Part shown: positions 63,989 through 64,000 of the stretch, in pieces
Layout: each line of letters begins with the position of its first letter
How positions within the stretch are numbered: the stretch's first letter is position 1
NCBI RefSeq assembly: GCF_030363035.1
Contig: NZ_JAUCMN010000003.1
Location: forward strand, 186,001 to 250,000
Source: Curtobacterium caseinilyticum
GTDB lineage: Bacteria; Actinomycetota; Actinomycetes; Actinomycetales; Microbacteriaceae
DNA: 64,000 nucleotides
Direction of reading: 5' to 3'
Position numbers and translations under genes: made by a program
The notes under the pieces: generated by a model
What the model was told of the DNA's origin: nothing
The model's input: the letters and a program-made list of their open reading frames with translations, nothing else
The model's database searches: none

Positions 63989-64000
63989 CGGTTCTGGGGT

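Overview
The window is high-GC (about 70% or more by eye) chromosomal DNA with actinobacterial features: GTG/TTG starts, many -10 boxes placed 6-7 nt before the start codon (leaderless mRNAs), NarL-type histidine kinase/regulator pairs, LAxTG-type cell-wall proteins and sugar ABC importers encoded without their own ATPase. The gene content (a CE7 esterase next to xylAB, GH3, a uronate pathway) suggests a plant-associated Microbacteriaceae such as Curtobacterium. The family is fairly safe; the genus is an inference. There is no sign of insertion sequences, phage genes, CRISPR, rRNA or tRNA genes.

Layout. 0-7 kb: the housekeeping block mfd, pth, rplY (minus strand), with a secreted beta-propeller protein between mfd and pth. 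7.2-11.1 kb: a secreted hypothetical protein, a NarL-type two-component pair and a coiled-coil protein. 11.2-22.9 kb: a uronate/sugar-acid locus. A minus-strand operon (binding lipoprotein, two permeases, two TIM-barrel isomerases around a Gfo/Idh dehydrogenase, fructuronate reductase UxuB, mannonate dehydratase ManD), almost all with 1-4 nt overlaps, is divergent from lacI-uxaC across a nested palindromic operator. 23-30 kb: a large LAWTG surface protein, a methyltransferase, and a second two-component pair divergent from a SHOCT protein. 30-39.8 kb: gluconate kinase and 6-phosphogluconate dehydrogenase, a membrane-anchored molybdopterin oxidoreductase, a PrmC-related methyltransferase, then prs, glmU and a UMF1-type MFS transporter. 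prs/glmU and rplY/pth/mfd are neighbours in many Actinobacteria, so about 29 kb of accessory genes sits inside that block here.

40-50.5 kb is a xylose/glycoside locus. Plus strand: xylA, xylB and a CE7 acetyl-xylan esterase. Minus strand: two Gfo/Idh oxidoreductases, a ThuA protein, a TIM-barrel isomerase, a ROK (XylR-like) repressor and a polyol dehydrogenase. One palindrome lies between the divergent xylA and oxidoreductase promoters. 50.5-55.7 kb holds a stand-alone AAA ATPase with an AT-rich inverted repeat at its promoter, AraC and TetR regulators, small proteins and a GAF-SpoIIE phosphatase. 55.9-64 kb is a GH3 glycosidase-ABC importer operon divergent from its LacI regulator, then a second AraC regulator.

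Together the genes outline uptake and breakdown of plant hemicellulose: xylo-oligosaccharides and acetylated xylan (esterase, GH3, XylA/B), glucuronate side chains (UxaC, UxuB, ManD to 2-keto-3-deoxygluconate) and gluconate into the pentose phosphate pathway (GntK, Gnd). Two loci pair Gfo/Idh dehydrogenases with TIM-barrel isomerase/lyase-like proteins, a combination that resembles oxidation-dependent glycoside cleavage.

Non-coding DNA is unusually structured. A hairpin family with the core GGACGGGAGGC...GCCTCCCGTCC occurs five times, always 3' of a minus-strand gene; there are several perfect 17-20 bp terminator stems; and at least five tandem-repeat (minisatellite) tracts lie between genes.
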